From: Monilinia fructicola
Taxonomy: Eukaryota > Ascomycota > Leotiomycetes > Helotiales > Sclerotiniaceae
Direction of reading: 5' to 3'
Length of the DNA: 64,000 bases
Assembly (NCBI GenBank): GCA_008692225.1
Contig: VICG01000004.1
Location: 3,019,001-3,083,000 of the forward strand
Below the pieces are notes generated by a model. It saw only the letters and a program-made list of their open reading frames with translations, was not told the DNA's origin and did no database searches. Of this stretch, positions 35,775 to 48,546 are shown piece by piece (position 1 is the stretch's first letter; every line of letters begins with the position of its first letter). A program made the translations under genes and the position numbers.

Positions 35775-37664
35775 GGATTCTTTGGGCTTTGATCATGACG
35801 TTTTGAGAAGCGAGTGTTTTGCAGTGAGAATTCGAATGGGCTAGATTAGGCTGGGTATATTACATTCACAGTCCTAGGCTGTAGTCACGATGGTCTGAAA
35901 ATACAGGCTTTATGTAAATGTGCATGGGAGACATTGAATATCGTCAAGTCTAGATAGTCAATCTAGAAGCAGGTGTCATTCACAAGAATGTAAATATCAA
36001 AACTTTTCAAAATACCAAGCTGAACCACCTCTACACCAATCATTCTATCTTGAACTTTAGATATTTATCCATAGATAAGGAACTTGTAGAGCCAAGCTGA
36101 GCAAACTAAAGCAGTTTTTTCAATTTTATGGACTCTTTCTTAAGCTGGTGAGTGATGAATTCACTAAGGACAGTGAGAAAAACGCACTAACTTTGGATTA
36201 TTCCACCAATGCATCCTATATTTTTCGAAGATCAATTATAGTGGTATGTTATTTCTATCATTATACTAGCGAACAAGCAAGTATCGACTTTCTACCCTAG
36301 GAAAATATGATTGGTGGTGAATTAGATTCATGTTTCGAGTTGAATTGAGTTCATCTATTGCTTGAAGTTTCTTTGAGTCACAGCACCACTTCATAACAGA
36401 CTCAACGGTAAATGCCAGATAATCTCAGAATCATACAGAGCATTTTCGTACATAATTATCTATCATTAGACTTGGTTAAAGACGCATAGCCCAAGTTTTT
36501 TGGTCTGTTTTCGGGATAATTATGATATAGTGATGATATTGAAACTAACATTCTAAACCAACTTGGACACCAACTAATTCACCAACCTTTGTATTCTAAG
36601 ACTATGATAGAGGAAGCACCCTCTCTCAAGGTTCTGACTATCAATGAGGAACGTTATCTTGAATGATAAATGATATAGTGTTCCTGACTGAAGAATTAGA
36701 CATAGAAAACACCAGCTCTTCATCATTGAATTCAGTAGCGTTGGCTTCAACAAAGAATAGCCATTCCAGTCTAATACCGATAATGGAAGTTTATTCGTCC
36801 CATAAAGATTGAGATAGAGCATTGTTTCGTCTCTGTCCATCAATGTTGAACCCTATGGAAGTAAATTGTATAATAGTTCCTGCCAGTGCTCCAAGCCTTT
36901 AGATACTGATATTGTATGGTCCTCCAAAGCTTGTTATAGGTTGTTTCTCATCCATTCTTCCAGACTACCCTAGATCTATGACATAGTATAATTTCGATTA
37001 ACAGCCCAATAGCTGATGCCAAGTTATTACTTTGATGATTTGAACCTGTGAATGTGTAAGTTGTTCAATTGTATACCTGATATTTCAGTCTCTCGGTTTA
37101 ATATCTCTAAGCCTCCTTACTTAGCCGGTCCAGTTTCCACGTGTATAAAGTGATTCGCTTCCATCCTCTGTTCCGTCTAATGTATCGATAGAGATTGAAT
37201 AAACAGCATTCTGCCCCCTTCTATCACTCACGAAGCTGCTCTGGAAACTAGTTTTTCCGATGGTTTCCTATTCACTATGAGCTTGTCGGTCGTGTTTAAA
37301 ATTAATTCCTTACTTTGAGGAATAGCATGATGGTGGGCATGAGAGAGTATTGCGCCACAATCAACTCAGAGAATTATACTCTTTCCAGTGTATATCTCTT
37401 TCATCCTCTTCCTCTTCCTATCCTCTTCCATCCACTCCCCCTTTACCTTGATATCCTTTCTCAAATTTCCTTCTTGTTACAGCATAAATTTCTTTTACAC
37501 TGGCTAGGAATTTTGCAGTACTTGTTTCCAACAGACTAGAAGAAATAAATTCCCTCCTTGTTGTCTCCATTTCTTACAAGCAGCTCCCGTCCAAAATACG
37601 TCCTCTTGTCTTCCAATTATCAAATAAAAAAATAATCAATTTGAAGGTTTGCAAATGATTCAAA
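35775..37664. other. Intergenic between array members 1 and 2
   Basis: About 1.9 kb of AT-leaning DNA with no convincing gene. I looked for a relic paralogue (DHLNC or FRxxRIxxQAQ blocks) and saw none. Confidence 0.5.
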
Positions 37665-39633
37665 ATGGATTTCACTGTCGGAAAATCTTGGTACAATGAA
37701 CGCAAATCTTCCCTTTCCACTGAGACTTCGCATGCAAAGCGCAGAGTCAAGGGCAAGGAAGTTGCAGGTGCACAGTCAAATACAATTCTCTTGACTAATG
37801 GTAATCTCCTCCATTCTAATGAGTCCCAACTTGAAGAACATTTTGACTAACATACATCTAGTCGAACCTCCAACTGCAACAAATAATCCCACTCCCTCTA
37901 GATTGCGACCAACTCATGTTCCACTTCTTGAATCCATCGCAAGTCAAGCAGAACAATCGCGAGACGAAGAGAATGATATTATCAAACAAGCTAGTCTCAG
38001 GTCAACCAAGATGATCCAACAACCAGATAATGAAGATCAAAAATTGCACCAAAAGTTTCCCATGGAGATGACTTTTGAGCAGGCAATGAAGAATTATTCC
38101 CCCCCAACAAAGCGCTCTCGATGGGCTGATATGTTTGAATCTCGAAGATTTGATCGCATCGCAACACCACCCAGCTTCTTCTCGCTTTCTTCGAGAAAGA
38201 CATCACCGCCCAGTCTTTTATCCAGTTTCTCTCGAAGAATGTCACCAAAGCAATTCTAATGCTGTGGCTGGCTCAGATGTGGTCGCGAAGCAAAAACCTA
38301 CCTCAAAGAAAACATCTGCTTCGGATGATTCAAAGAGGTTCCGTGCGTTCCTAGCCCGCAGCGATGGTGCAGTGCCCTTTTTCATGTCACCTACCGGCAC
38401 CCATCAACAGTTCTTCCCTTCTGGCGTATCTGAGCGTCGCCGTCCTTCCAACATTTCCCGTGGTTCTAACAATTCTCGTCCGCCAACACATCCCATGCTC
38501 TGCTTCATTCCCACTCTTTTACTAATGCCTCTATTTCAAGGGGATCAATGAACAGCTCCCAAGCTTCACGATCGATCAATACAAACATGGACTCCAGTCG
38601 TACATCGAGTCTTGGCGGAACAATGTGGTCGCTCATGGACGGTAGTGTTGATTCCCTCTCTCAAGTCACAGATCATACTCGAATGAGTTCAGCCTCGGGT
38701 AGTTTCTCATATCATCCCTCTATCCCTGAGGATAAATCAATGTTTCATGATGCTTCTATGTTGGGTCCTGAGCATGGGAAGACGAGCTGTAATCAAGCGA
38801 CCCCAGATATGCTCATATCGCCTGATAACAACATCAATCAAGGTATGATGTCTCTTTCAATGACTTCAGTTCCTCCACCAACTGTCCCAATGGTCATGGC
38901 ACCTGAATCGATGATCATCACGCCTGCACCAATGATCATGAACAACATTGTGAGCCCTATCCCTGATCTTTCGCACTTGGTAAAGCAGTTTCGTCCTACA
39001 AACATGCTTCTCCGTGAGAAAGGTATGATTCCGGATAACTCACGCCAAGATACCAACTATGAAGGAGATGACAACCACCCCGACCTCCTCGGCCTCCCCG
39101 ATTCCATCAACTGCTGCATGTGGATCATCAACATCCCCCCCGAAGTTCAGCATGGCGAGTTTATGCGAATCCTAGACTGTGGTGCCGTGGCAGCCCTCTC
39201 AATGGTCAAGCCCCAAGGAAACCACAAAACACAAGCTGCCAAAGCTACGTTCAAGAAGGTGGTGGGAGGTGCCGAGCTCTTCAGTCGCGCTCGTCGTGGT
39301 CAGGGTCTTCGCATTCGCCGCAACAAGATCAAGGTCTGGTACAACGATTATGGCGCCTACGAATGGAGAGGCCCCGAGACGCGATTCCTCGAAATCGAAG
39401 CGCCGGCCGTGCTCGACGAAAACTTCTGGCAGTCGTACTTCGAGAACTGGTGCAAGTATGTCATCATCTCCATCTCGCCGCTTCCTTGCGCAAAACCGGG
39501 TTTCGCATCGACGCGGTTTGAGTTTGTGCGAATTGCGGGACAGGCGCAGACCTGCTTTCAGGCGATCCAAAAAGATGAAGCATTCTTGGGACAAGTAAAA
39601 GTTCAGTATGGGCTGGATCCTTTTGATGTCTGA
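37665..39633 (+). CDS. RRM-like serine-rich protein, array member 2 (two frameshifts)
   Basis: Exon 1 37665-37800, a 61-base phase-1 intron (37801-37861) with a GACTAAC branch, exon 2 from 37862. The long N-terminal part is Ser/Pro/Met-rich. The domain near the C-terminus reads SINCCMWIINIPPEVQHGEF, AAKATFKKVVGGAELF and LRIRRNKIKVWYNDYG, followed by FLEIEAPAVL, FWQSYFENW, FEFVRIAGQAQ and VQYGLDPF, parallel to member 1. Two frame breaks lie in the variable region: an A3 run at 38247-38249 looks one base long, and a second shift lies within 38470-38550, where one frame ends in SRGSNNS and the next continues TSHALLHSHSF. Together they compensate and would give ~635 aa. As written, translation from exon 1 stops at 38257-38259, before the domain. 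Confidence 0.7.
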
Positions 39634-41889
39634 TCACCCGATTTTGAAAAAATACAGGAGATAGCTAAAGCATAGTGGTGCATTCTATCTAGGGCAATCA
39701 ATGCATGGAGTATGAGTTGTTGGTTTGCTTTGTCCATGGGAGGCTGTAGGTTTCGTCTGGAAGCGTTGTGGGAGATTGGTGATGTGAAATGATATGGGTC
39801 TGGGTGTTTTGGATGGGAACTAATGAAAAGCGATGGTAATGATTTAAGAAAGCGATGAGGTGAGTACAGAATGTACTTGAGACGTCAATGATAAAACAAA
39901 ATGGGTGCTAGTTCTCTGAGAAAAGACGAAAAGGAAAGATGGAAATTTATGCGAGTCACATCGTACTGGATAGCCATAGTTCCGAACCTGAGTTAATTGT
40001 CGAAAAATCAATGGCAGTTACTTTTACACACTTCTTAGTACTTTGTTGTGATTGAATTACATAGATCTTGTACTTTTGATCACTTCTCTCCCTTTTTCTC
40101 GTTCTCCTTTCCACACAAATCAATTTTTTCCTGGCACATATCAGCCTCCTTTTTTATCTACCATACCTTCTTTGATCAAGGTTTACCTCTTAGAGACCAT
40201 GTTCCTCTTTCTTTCTCAATACTGCAAGCCATCAAAGTAGATTTTAGAGGTGCCAAATCAAAGAGTCAGATGAAAGAGTATTGAAATATGTCGCCTCTAA
40301 GAGATCCTTTAGGAACCCAAAGATCAAATACGGATGCTTAGTTTACAAATAATGGTAAAAAATAGTACAGTGCTACAATCTATCTGGAAGTTGACACAAC
40401 ATCCACACCTTTGCAATGAACTCTTGCCGATTTGCACTTTTTGCATCTTGACATAGGTATCTAAAAAACAGAGAATCTACAACTAAACTACATGTCCTGC
40501 TCCAACTTTCAATAAATCTCTCAACCAACCTTGAATATCCTACCCGTCTCCAAGCTGGCCACAGTCTCATCTACAACTGAGTTCTATATCCCCACAAACC
40601 CTTCCATGAATGATATCCTAGCATGCAAACCCTCCCATATTCATGATCATGATCACATTCCATCCATACCAAAAGCCTACGCTGACACTGCGCACCGAAT
40701 CTGCCCATCCCCTAACTTGTCGTCAAACCCGAATCTCGAGTAGATGGCTGTCCTTGAATTGCTCCAAGTAAGCAAGCAAGCAAGCAATCAAGCAGCCAAA
40801 TCATGCTTCCCAGCTTCCCAATCTCCCAATCCTTTCTTCATCCTACAGAGCCACATCTAGGTCTCATATATACCCGAGCGTGATACGATGAACAAGATTG
40901 TGGTATCCGTTGATTCTCTATCTGCTCTCATTCAAGCCCGCAAGCGCCGACAAACCTCAGGTCTTAGCACCGTGAGCATGTAATAATCCAGATGTGGGAC
41001 CCCCCCAAGAAACTTTCACAGCAACTATCCCATCTCTTGAATCAGGACAACCTACACAATACGCCGAGATCATTAGCCCAAGGGCATTACCCAAAGACTA
41101 AAGGGAAGGAAAGAGACAGGGCAGTTGAAGTGACAGGTTTTGGAAAAATGTTGATACTCAGGACATCTACTGTGGGAAAATGACATTCGAGTGGCATATT
41201 ACCCGCCTTGACTTCCATAAACCCAAAGCTATAGCCAGAGCCAGCTCCAATTCCTCTCTCGAAGATTCTGATTGAGAAGGCTCCGGCATGACATACGAAC
41301 CAAAATAAGGGTGCTGGCACCACGTCGAGATTGTATGCTAACCACCAGGGGCCATAGTAGAAAGAACAACCTGAATATCCTCTCCACCCCATGACGCCAA
41401 CGATCAAAAGTCCTCAGACAAGGGAGCATAGCTAGTCAACCACAATCTTTTCGCCATAACGATAGACCAATTTTAGCAATCATAACCAAGTGCTTCTAGT
41501 GAATAAAGCCATCGTAGAGTATACTTGCAGCTTCCAGGGCGGTCCTTGGATTATCGTAATCTGACTAGTAGTTTCACGTGATTTCCCCCCTCTCCGAACA
41601 AATCTGGCGCTAATAACTTTAGCGCTACATGTTACTGTACTATTGTGATTCCCAAGACATCAGCATCGATGGATGCCATTCACACCTCTAGAATCTCCCT
41701 TATAACATTACAAGTGAGATGGTTTCTGTAAAATTTTACACCATTTCTATTTCGATTCTCGACAAGGAATTGTCATAACATAACCTACCTGCACCTAAAT
41801 CACAGTACCTTATTTCTCCCTTCAAACACCACCTGTGTAAGAACTTAAACACGAAAAGTCATACCATCGAACAGATTTGCTAACACAAT
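39634..41889. other. Intergenic between array members 2 and 3
   Basis: About 2.3 kb without a convincing gene. It holds a short AAGC repeat (40767-40790) and a TCACGTGA site at 41574-41581, ~310 bases before member 3. Confidence 0.5.
41574..41581. promoter_or_regulatory. TCACGTGA palindrome upstream of array member 3
   Basis: The same octamer as upstream of APN1. Its position in a promoter is plausible, but the function is unproven. Confidence 0.25.
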
Positions 41890-43519
41890 ATGACTTGCAA
41901 TCTAAACTCCCACAATGAAGCCGGTTCTTTTAGCGCCAGGTATCCTTCTCCATATGATGCCTATGGCAACTCAAGGAATGTGTTTCTCCTCGATGGTAAG
42001 CCGGGGAAAAACCATCAGAACACCTCTCTATCCACCTGAAAGTAACCACTGGCAGTTTGATCATGACCTACTAACCATTTTCTTCTCCAGGAATAACACC
42101 AGCATCATTACAGGAGAGACTAGATGAAGTCCTCAAAAACAACCAACGACGAAACGAGGCACAGTATGAGCCCCCAAAGCACCAAGTCTTTGCATGGTGC
42201 ACTAATTTTCCGATTCTAGTCATCTCCAACAGCATCAGAAGGCTCGACGCGATATGCAGCGTAAAAATGCCCAACACTGGAGATCTCAAGAGAATGAATA
42301 TCTCAAGATTCCCAACCAATTTCCAAATCTGCAATCTTATATGAATGCACTAGAAGTACCTACTGAGTCACCCTTGTACGCATCCTATGCATCCAGACCT
42401 CCTGTTCCCATGGGAAGAGCCACCAAATACACGCAGGTGCCCGACCAATTGAGGGACACGGGATTTACTCCTGCATACCAATTTGTGAGCGTACCCTTGC
42501 AGTACGAGCAAAGAACCGCTGGAGATCAAATATGGAATCAAACTACTCCAGCCATGATGAGGCAACACCATCGTCACGACGAGCTGCAACAGATAGATGC
42601 CCCTTTGAATTATTTCACGCGACCCGTCATGATTTCCGAGTCTTACTCGACCGCTCCCGTAAACAAATTCGCGCACGACACGATCTATCGTCACGATCCA
42701 CGGGAGATGCATACACCTCTTGAGCACGATACCATGGGTCGACATCACCAAGCGTCCGACATGCACTACAATAATATACCCCAGACCATGACCGAGATGA
42801 ACGAATTACTCAACCTGCCAAAACAAGCCGCGCCATACGCGGATCAATTCCAGATGCCGCCTTCCAAGAAACTACTCCGCCGTCAAGGTTCGCTGGGACC
42901 GGATGATAGTGTATCTCAAACGTCCCCTGACGGGTATAAAGGTGATCCCGCGGCTGGAATCAGGAATCTCGCAGATCATCTGAATTGCGCTCTGTGGTTG
43001 ACCAACCTCGATCCTAAAATGCAAACCCACGAGATCTTCGAGAAGATTGATGCCGGAGCGGTATCTGCATTTGGCATCACGCGCCCCCAGCGAATCTACA
43101 CCATGGCTGCCGCAAAGCTGGTGTTCAAGCATCCAGAAGCAGCTGCGCGTTTCATCCACCAATGTGAAAGTGGCGCCATCTGAATTCGGGGATGTAAGGT
43201 GAAGGCTCTCTATAATACATTTGGACATCGCAGATACAAGAACAGTAAGAAAACACGCGTGTTATCTGTCGAGGGCCCGGCTGAGTATGTGGAATATCAA
43301 GACTTGAAGCTTTATTTTGAGAGTTTTTGCGATCACGAGTTGTCGAATTGGGAAGCTTGTCCTTCCAGTGTCCTGGGTCATAGGAAATTGATTTGGGGAT
43401 TTGCACGCATCGATGGTCAGGCTGTGCAGTGTCTTGAGGGTCTGAAGGCTCATCCGGTATACGGCAAGTTTTTGACTGTGAAGTATGCCCCGGACCCATG
43501 CGGTAGGATTCATCCATAG
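41890..43519 (+). pseudogene. RRM-like serine-rich protein, array member 3, interrupted by an in-frame TGA
   Basis: Exons 41890-41995, 42091-42163 and 42220-43519. The first intron (95 bases) is phase 1, as in the other members; the second (56 bases) is unique to this copy. The region is rich in Gln/His/Met/Tyr before the domain. Domain blocks: DHLNCALWLTNL, AAKLVFKHPEAAARFI, then TGA at 43181-43183 in the position where members 1 and 2 have the first Arg of the RIR motif. The frame continues without shift: IRGCKVKALYN, RVLSVEGPAEYV, LYFESF, FARIDGQAVQ and KYAPDPCGRIHP. A CGA to TGA change (C to T) explains the stop. Without it the protein would have 492 residues. It is a recent pseudogene, a read-through candidate or an error; the intron alternatives are too short. 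Confidence 0.7.
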
Positions 43520-44404
43520 ATGGTGAGTACGCAGAAAGTGAAGGGGGAGTTCGTATGGTGGCTCTCACGCTACAGGATCTAAGTAATTTGTATGTAGCTT
43601 TGAAGTAGATGAATGGTAGTTGCAGACGAATTTGATCAATGGTATCCACATATTACGTATACGAACCATTCTGTCCATGGGCATGGAGCAAAATACTTGA
43701 GGGGAGTAGGAGATGGTAGCAAACGGCATTTACCCAGAGAAAATCATTTTTCAAACTTCTGAACTGATATAATATTGCGAATGCGTACAGTGACTTTGAA
43801 GTGATTAAAAAGATGCAGATGCAAACCTCTACGAAATCTCAGGAAACGCAACAGACCCGATATCAGAATCCAATGAATGTAATTAGCCATTTCTATCATC
43901 AACCCATAGCACTCCAATATGATGAAACTCCAACTCACAGCCGTAATGGAGGAATGTGCTAATCCGCCGTAATAAGGGGTTGCCGTAGCGAAATACGTCA
44001 GGCTCGCCTATCTTTTTTTGCAAATACTAATGTTGGACTAACTTTTATTAGTCCAAATATTTACCCAGTAATAAAGAAGTATGTTTTGCAATACATTGTA
44101 ACAACTTTCTTCTATACGGTTTCTTCTTGACGGCAAGTAGATAATAAACAGTATAATACATTGCCGAACTGGAAATTTCTTGCTTAAAAGAGCTCTCTTT
44201 TCGAAACACACCCAACCTTCATGACAACCTAGACCGCCGAAATACTCTCCAGCATAACAAACTATTCCTTGAACATTCCCGTCACAGAACTTGAGTGTGA
44301 CATCCTTTATACAAACTTGAACTTAAACTTCCAACATATTATTGAACCCTTACCATTTACCAAGGGCAAGGGCCGGGCCATTACTCATAACTTTGGTATT
44401 CAAA
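43520..44404. other. Intergenic between array members 3 and 4
   Basis: About 0.9 kb without a gene; it contains the promoter of member 4. Confidence 0.5.
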
Positions 44405-46350
44405 ATGGCTTCTTCGAATCTCAAATTCGGCATTAAAGATGGACCGATTAATGATGATGGAATAGCTGGTAGGCTCTCTTCATCGGCAGAATCCTTTCAT
44501 CAACTAGTTGATACTTCGAATGCAGTCGATACTCAGACAACTAGTCGATATAAACCGGCATTGACTCCGACGAGTAAGTACCCCATATCCGCAAAATGAA
44601 ATCCCATTCGCTAATTCTCAATCTAACAGACTCTCTTGTTTTAAGACATTCCACACAGAATGATCTCCTCATTGGTACAGTGCCTGACGTTCCGCAGACT
44701 TCTCGGGTTTCGGAGCACAGTATCTTTGCAAGTCATATGGACGCACATCGAGGCACTTCACCAACACCTCATACGAATCCAATAGGTTTCGAACGAGGTT
44801 TAAGTCACCAGCTGGATCATAGAGATATTTCAAATTTACGCATTAGCTCAGGGAACACTGTAGATGCTCAATCTTTTGGTATCAACACTGGTGATTACAT
44901 GCTTCCTCGTTCTAATCAGCAAGGGGATGATAATATCGAGCCACCTATCAAAGTAAAGGAGCAATGCAGCCGTGATTTCGCGTCCCCATCAGAATCTGTA
45001 GGTTATCTCTCGACTTACAATGATAATTCCACTTCCGCTGACACTTATCAGAGAGATGGGGACAAGTTCAGCGGCACTAAATTCATCGATCCCCAAATTG
45101 GTGCTGTTATGAGTCATATGAATGTAGCACCTAGACATCATCCTCAATATTATTCTGGCGTGCAGAAACAAGGACAAGCAATGTACGATGGTGCAGCTTC
45201 TGTCTATAATCGAGGATTAGGCAACTTTCCCGCAGAAGCCCAATATCAACATAATCAGGTCTTGGTCAGAGGTATGAAGGATGCACCAGTTTACCAAGAT
45301 CAAGCGCCTGATAACAATGTTATGAAATATGGACACTATCCATATGGTACGAATGAAGGGATTGGAACGCATAATCTCCAAGGAAATGAAGAGATATATA
45401 TTTAACGAATGGCCATGCGAGTATTGGTAGAGACTTTGCTGTCCAGAACCCGCAGCCAACTCACGGCCTGACTCAGCCGACAGAAACTCGAGTATCTCCT
45501 GATTCAACAGTGCGCACAGATATTGTCCCTTCTAGTAACAATTCGAACAGCCCTCGGTCAAATTTCACACAGATGAACGATATTTTGATAGACGGCCAGC
45601 GTCCACGTGATAAAGCCGTCGCATTGATCCAAGCTGGCTTCAATCCAACCCGTCAACTTTTGAGAGAGATAGGTCTGATAGCACCAATTTCTGCAGATAA
45701 TATGTCCGCCTCCAGATACGTCGGTGATCATATACAACTAAATCACCGTGATCAAGTCGGTGGATCACTGGGGCTGCCTGATCACCTCAACTGCGCCGTC
45801 TGGATCCAAGGAATTTCAAAAGGGATTGATAAGCTCTACTTACATAGAGAGTTGTTCAGGGCTGTATCAATCGGACCTATCGTTGGCGCGCATATCAAGG
45901 TAGCAGACAGTGCCTTTTCAAATCATGCTGCAAAGGTGATTTTCAAGCACCCAGAACATGCTGGCCGCTTAGTATACATCGCTAAAACACTCGGTATAAA
46001 AGATCAACGGTAAGAATATTCGGATTGAACCAAATAGGTTTGGCTACCGTGAACACCCACTTAGCTTGCATTACCAGAGTCGTGTTGTGATCGTCAGGGT
46101 CAAAAACAATCCTAATCTGGGACTCAGTTACTGGTTGAATTTTGTCAAAGCATTGTGTGTGGTGGGCATTGAGAGCACTAGACACCTTGACTATAGTACC
46201 CCCAAGATGATGGTCATGGAGTTCAGATTTGCACGTATCGTTGGTCAGGCGCAAGTCCTACTCCAGGGTATCAAAAACTGCCCAGAATTCCGAGGAAATG
46301 TATCCGCGCGATATGTTCCAGATGTTGTTTGCGATCTGCATCACAAATAG
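44405..46350 (+). CDS. RRM-like serine-rich protein, array member 4 (two frameshifts)
   Basis: Exon 1 44405-44573, a 56-base phase-1 intron (44574-44629, ATCTAACAG end), exon 2 from 44630. The variable N-terminal region is followed by the family domain DHLNCAVWIQGI, AAKVIFKHPEHAGRLV, KNIRIEPNRFGY, then SRVVIVRVKN, MEFRFARIVGQAQ and RYVPDVVCDLHHK. Two breaks: a T3 run at 45401-45403 appears one base short (the current frame stops with TAA at 45403-45405, and the next frame continues LTNGHASIGRDFAVQ), and an A4 run at 45998-46001 appears one base long. They compensate to ~629 aa. An unrecognised intron around 45400 is less likely but not excluded. Confidence 0.68.
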
Positions 46351-46937
46351 GCACACTTCGGTCCTGATTCAATCGGTACTGAAAGATAGGTGATCAATCT
46401 TAACGAAGGGTTCAGATATCCTGGTATTGAATGGCTATGATACTGTCCTGTCATGGACGGCTCTGGATCATATCAATACCAAATCACTTACAAGGTTTCA
46501 AGACGCACATGAAGTAGAACATCCGATGATGCTTCAGCTAAGTCTTTGTTGATAATAAAGATGTAAATTTCAATTTGGTGGATTTTGTATTGGCTGGCTG
46601 GTTGGTTGGTTGGTTGGTTGAAGCGTGGACTATTTCTTTGTATGGGGGTTGATTTTGAGTGTATCTTTTATCAGAGGTCTACTGCAACAGAGCTCTTCCT
46701 GTAATTAATAAATGAAACCAGGTGAACGAGTATTCAAACATGATTGTGACAGCTTGCAATATCGATAATACTCAGCGATGAAACAAAAAAGGAGGAGATA
46801 AATCCCATGCCCTTTGTGTACATCGTGAAACAGTTGACCAAATCTTTCAGGTCCAGATTCCACAAGCCTTGTATTCCAAGTAAGAGCCATGAGTTGCCCT
46901 TGGTAAGAACTCTATTCAGTCTCCCTCCCCCAAGTGA
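46351..46937. other. Intergenic with TTGG repeat
   Basis: 3' flank of array member 4. A short (TTGG)n tract is at 46598-46620. I see no gene until the frame starting at 46938. Confidence 0.45.
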
Positions 46938-47369
46938 CTCTTTTGTGTTGATGATGAGGTCTCTTATGCCCAAACAAACGCTGACCAAGCTTCACCAAAG
47001 AGTGTCCACAGAGCAGGGTATCTTTGTCAGTCTTTCCGATCAACAGCATTCACTCCATCTCCGCAGTCAGGGACGTTGGGAAATCCCGACAGGTATCAAA
47101 GGCTGTCTTATGATAATCTTAAAACAGACAATTTTCCCATTAGTCTATCAATCCATCAATCCTTCACGCTTTCTGGCCGTAGTATCTCATCGCACCTCAT
47201 CACGACAACCACGCCAGACCACCAGTGGACCTCCCACGTAGGTTACCTGATAAACTCCCCAACAAAACAGGCCAAAAGTTCGTTTCCCCATATTGAGACT
47301 ATGAGCAATTATAATACGTCGTGGAACCTTGGAGCTGGTGAAATGGAGGATATAATGGATTCTTATTGA
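46938..47369 (+). CDS. Unassigned open frame, possible terminal exon
   Basis: A 143-residue plus-strand frame with balanced composition (VDDEVSYAQTNADQASPKSV near the start, ending NLGAGEMEDIMDSY). The ending resembles fungal regulatory proteins, but no domain is recognised. There is no proper start; a coding-like piece at about 46835-46880 (VDQIFQVQIPQALYS before GTAAGA) may be an upstream exon, although the phases do not fit as written. It has no similarity to the RRM-like family. Confidence 0.3.
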   Translation, partial: LFCVDDEVSYAQTNADQASPKSVHRAGYLCQSFRSTAFTPSPQSGTLGNPDRYQRLSYDNLKTDNFPISLSIHQSFTLSGRSISSHLITTTTPDHQWTSHVGYLINSPTKQAKSSFPHIETMSNYNTSWNLGAGEMEDIMDSY

Positions 47370-47437
47370 TGAGTTGGTTTGTAGATATAATCATGTGGTC
47401 TATGAAATATCTGCTGTGGCCTTGGACTATATACGAT

Positions 47438-47450
47438 TGCTGACTCAGCA
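47438..47450. promoter_or_regulatory. TGCTGACTCAGCA palindromic bZIP-type site
   Basis: Exact second copy of the 13-base palindrome found within 7802-7820. The core TGACTCA is a Gcn4/AP-1 target. It lies ~70 bases after the frame ending at 47369, so its target gene is unclear. Confidence 0.4.
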
Positions 47451-48183
47451 TACCCAACGCCCTAGTGGCCGTTAATATATAATCATCTCAAGAAGACCAT
47501 AAACACCAAACCGCTGCCCCCAAACAAGAGTTGAGATGTCACGATCTCCATGATCAGGTAAACGCTACAAGCGCCTTACAGCATATCTCCAATCTCTAAT
47601 TCTATCATCCACCAGTGGGTACACGGACTCATTAAACGTTAAAGTGTTGATATCTATATATGTTAAAATGCAATTCTTCGTTTTATTATAATACTCGAGT
47701 ACTATAAATTTAATCTTTAAGATTTTTGAAATTTTTAAAACATATTATATTCTTTATGTATTTTTCTATAATAAGGATATGTAGTTTTATAAAAAGAAAT
47801 ATTAATTAAACATTCTATATTTATTAAAAAAAATTAAAAATTATATAATAAAAGAAATAAAGAGAATATAATAGAAAATATAAAAAAGCTTCTTATTTTT
47901 ATTTTATATAATTTATGATATTTTTTTAAAGAAAAACTTTATTATATATATAAATAAATAAAGATTATTCTAAAGAAAAATTAAAAATATATTTAAAGTT
48001 TAATTTAAAACTAGATTTGAAAGGTTTATTTTTTGATATTAATATTATTTTTCATATACTAATCGTTATAGAAAATCAACAATTTAAACTAAAAAAATTT
48101 ATTTAAAACAATTTTATAATTTTTGATTTCAAAAAAAACTTTTATATAATGAATTTTTATAATAATGATCAAAACATATTATT

Positions 48184-48546
48184 TTAATATAATATAATAT
48201 AATATAATATAATATAATATAATATAATATAATATAATATAATATAATATATATAATATAATATAATATAATATAATATAATATAATATAATATAATATA
48301 ATATAATATAATATAATATATATATATAATATAATATAATATAATATAATATAATATAATATAATATAATATAATATAATATAATATAATATATATAATA
48401 TAATATATATATATAATATAATATATATATAATATAATATAATAATAATATAATATAATATAAATATAATATAATATATAATATAATATAATATAATATA
48501 ATATAATATAATATAATATAATATAATATAATATAATATATATATA
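48184..48546. repeat. AATAT pentanucleotide satellite
   Basis: About 360 bases of near-perfect AATAT units with a few ATAT phase changes. The long minus-strand frame (Tyr-Ile-Ile-Leu repeats) is an artefact of it. Confidence 0.95.

Noticed and set aside
38427..38540. Intron with TACTAAT branch in RRM member 2
   Set aside because: The branch and acceptor look good, but no donor in the right phase exists to join the flanking frames.
43160..43195. Intron to remove the TGA in RRM member 3
   Set aside because: Available GT...AG pairs span only about 35 bases, with no branch site, and would delete conserved residues.
46938..47369. Fifth RRM-like paralogue after the array
   Set aside because: The open frame lacks the DHLNC, AAKxxFK and GQAQ blocks.
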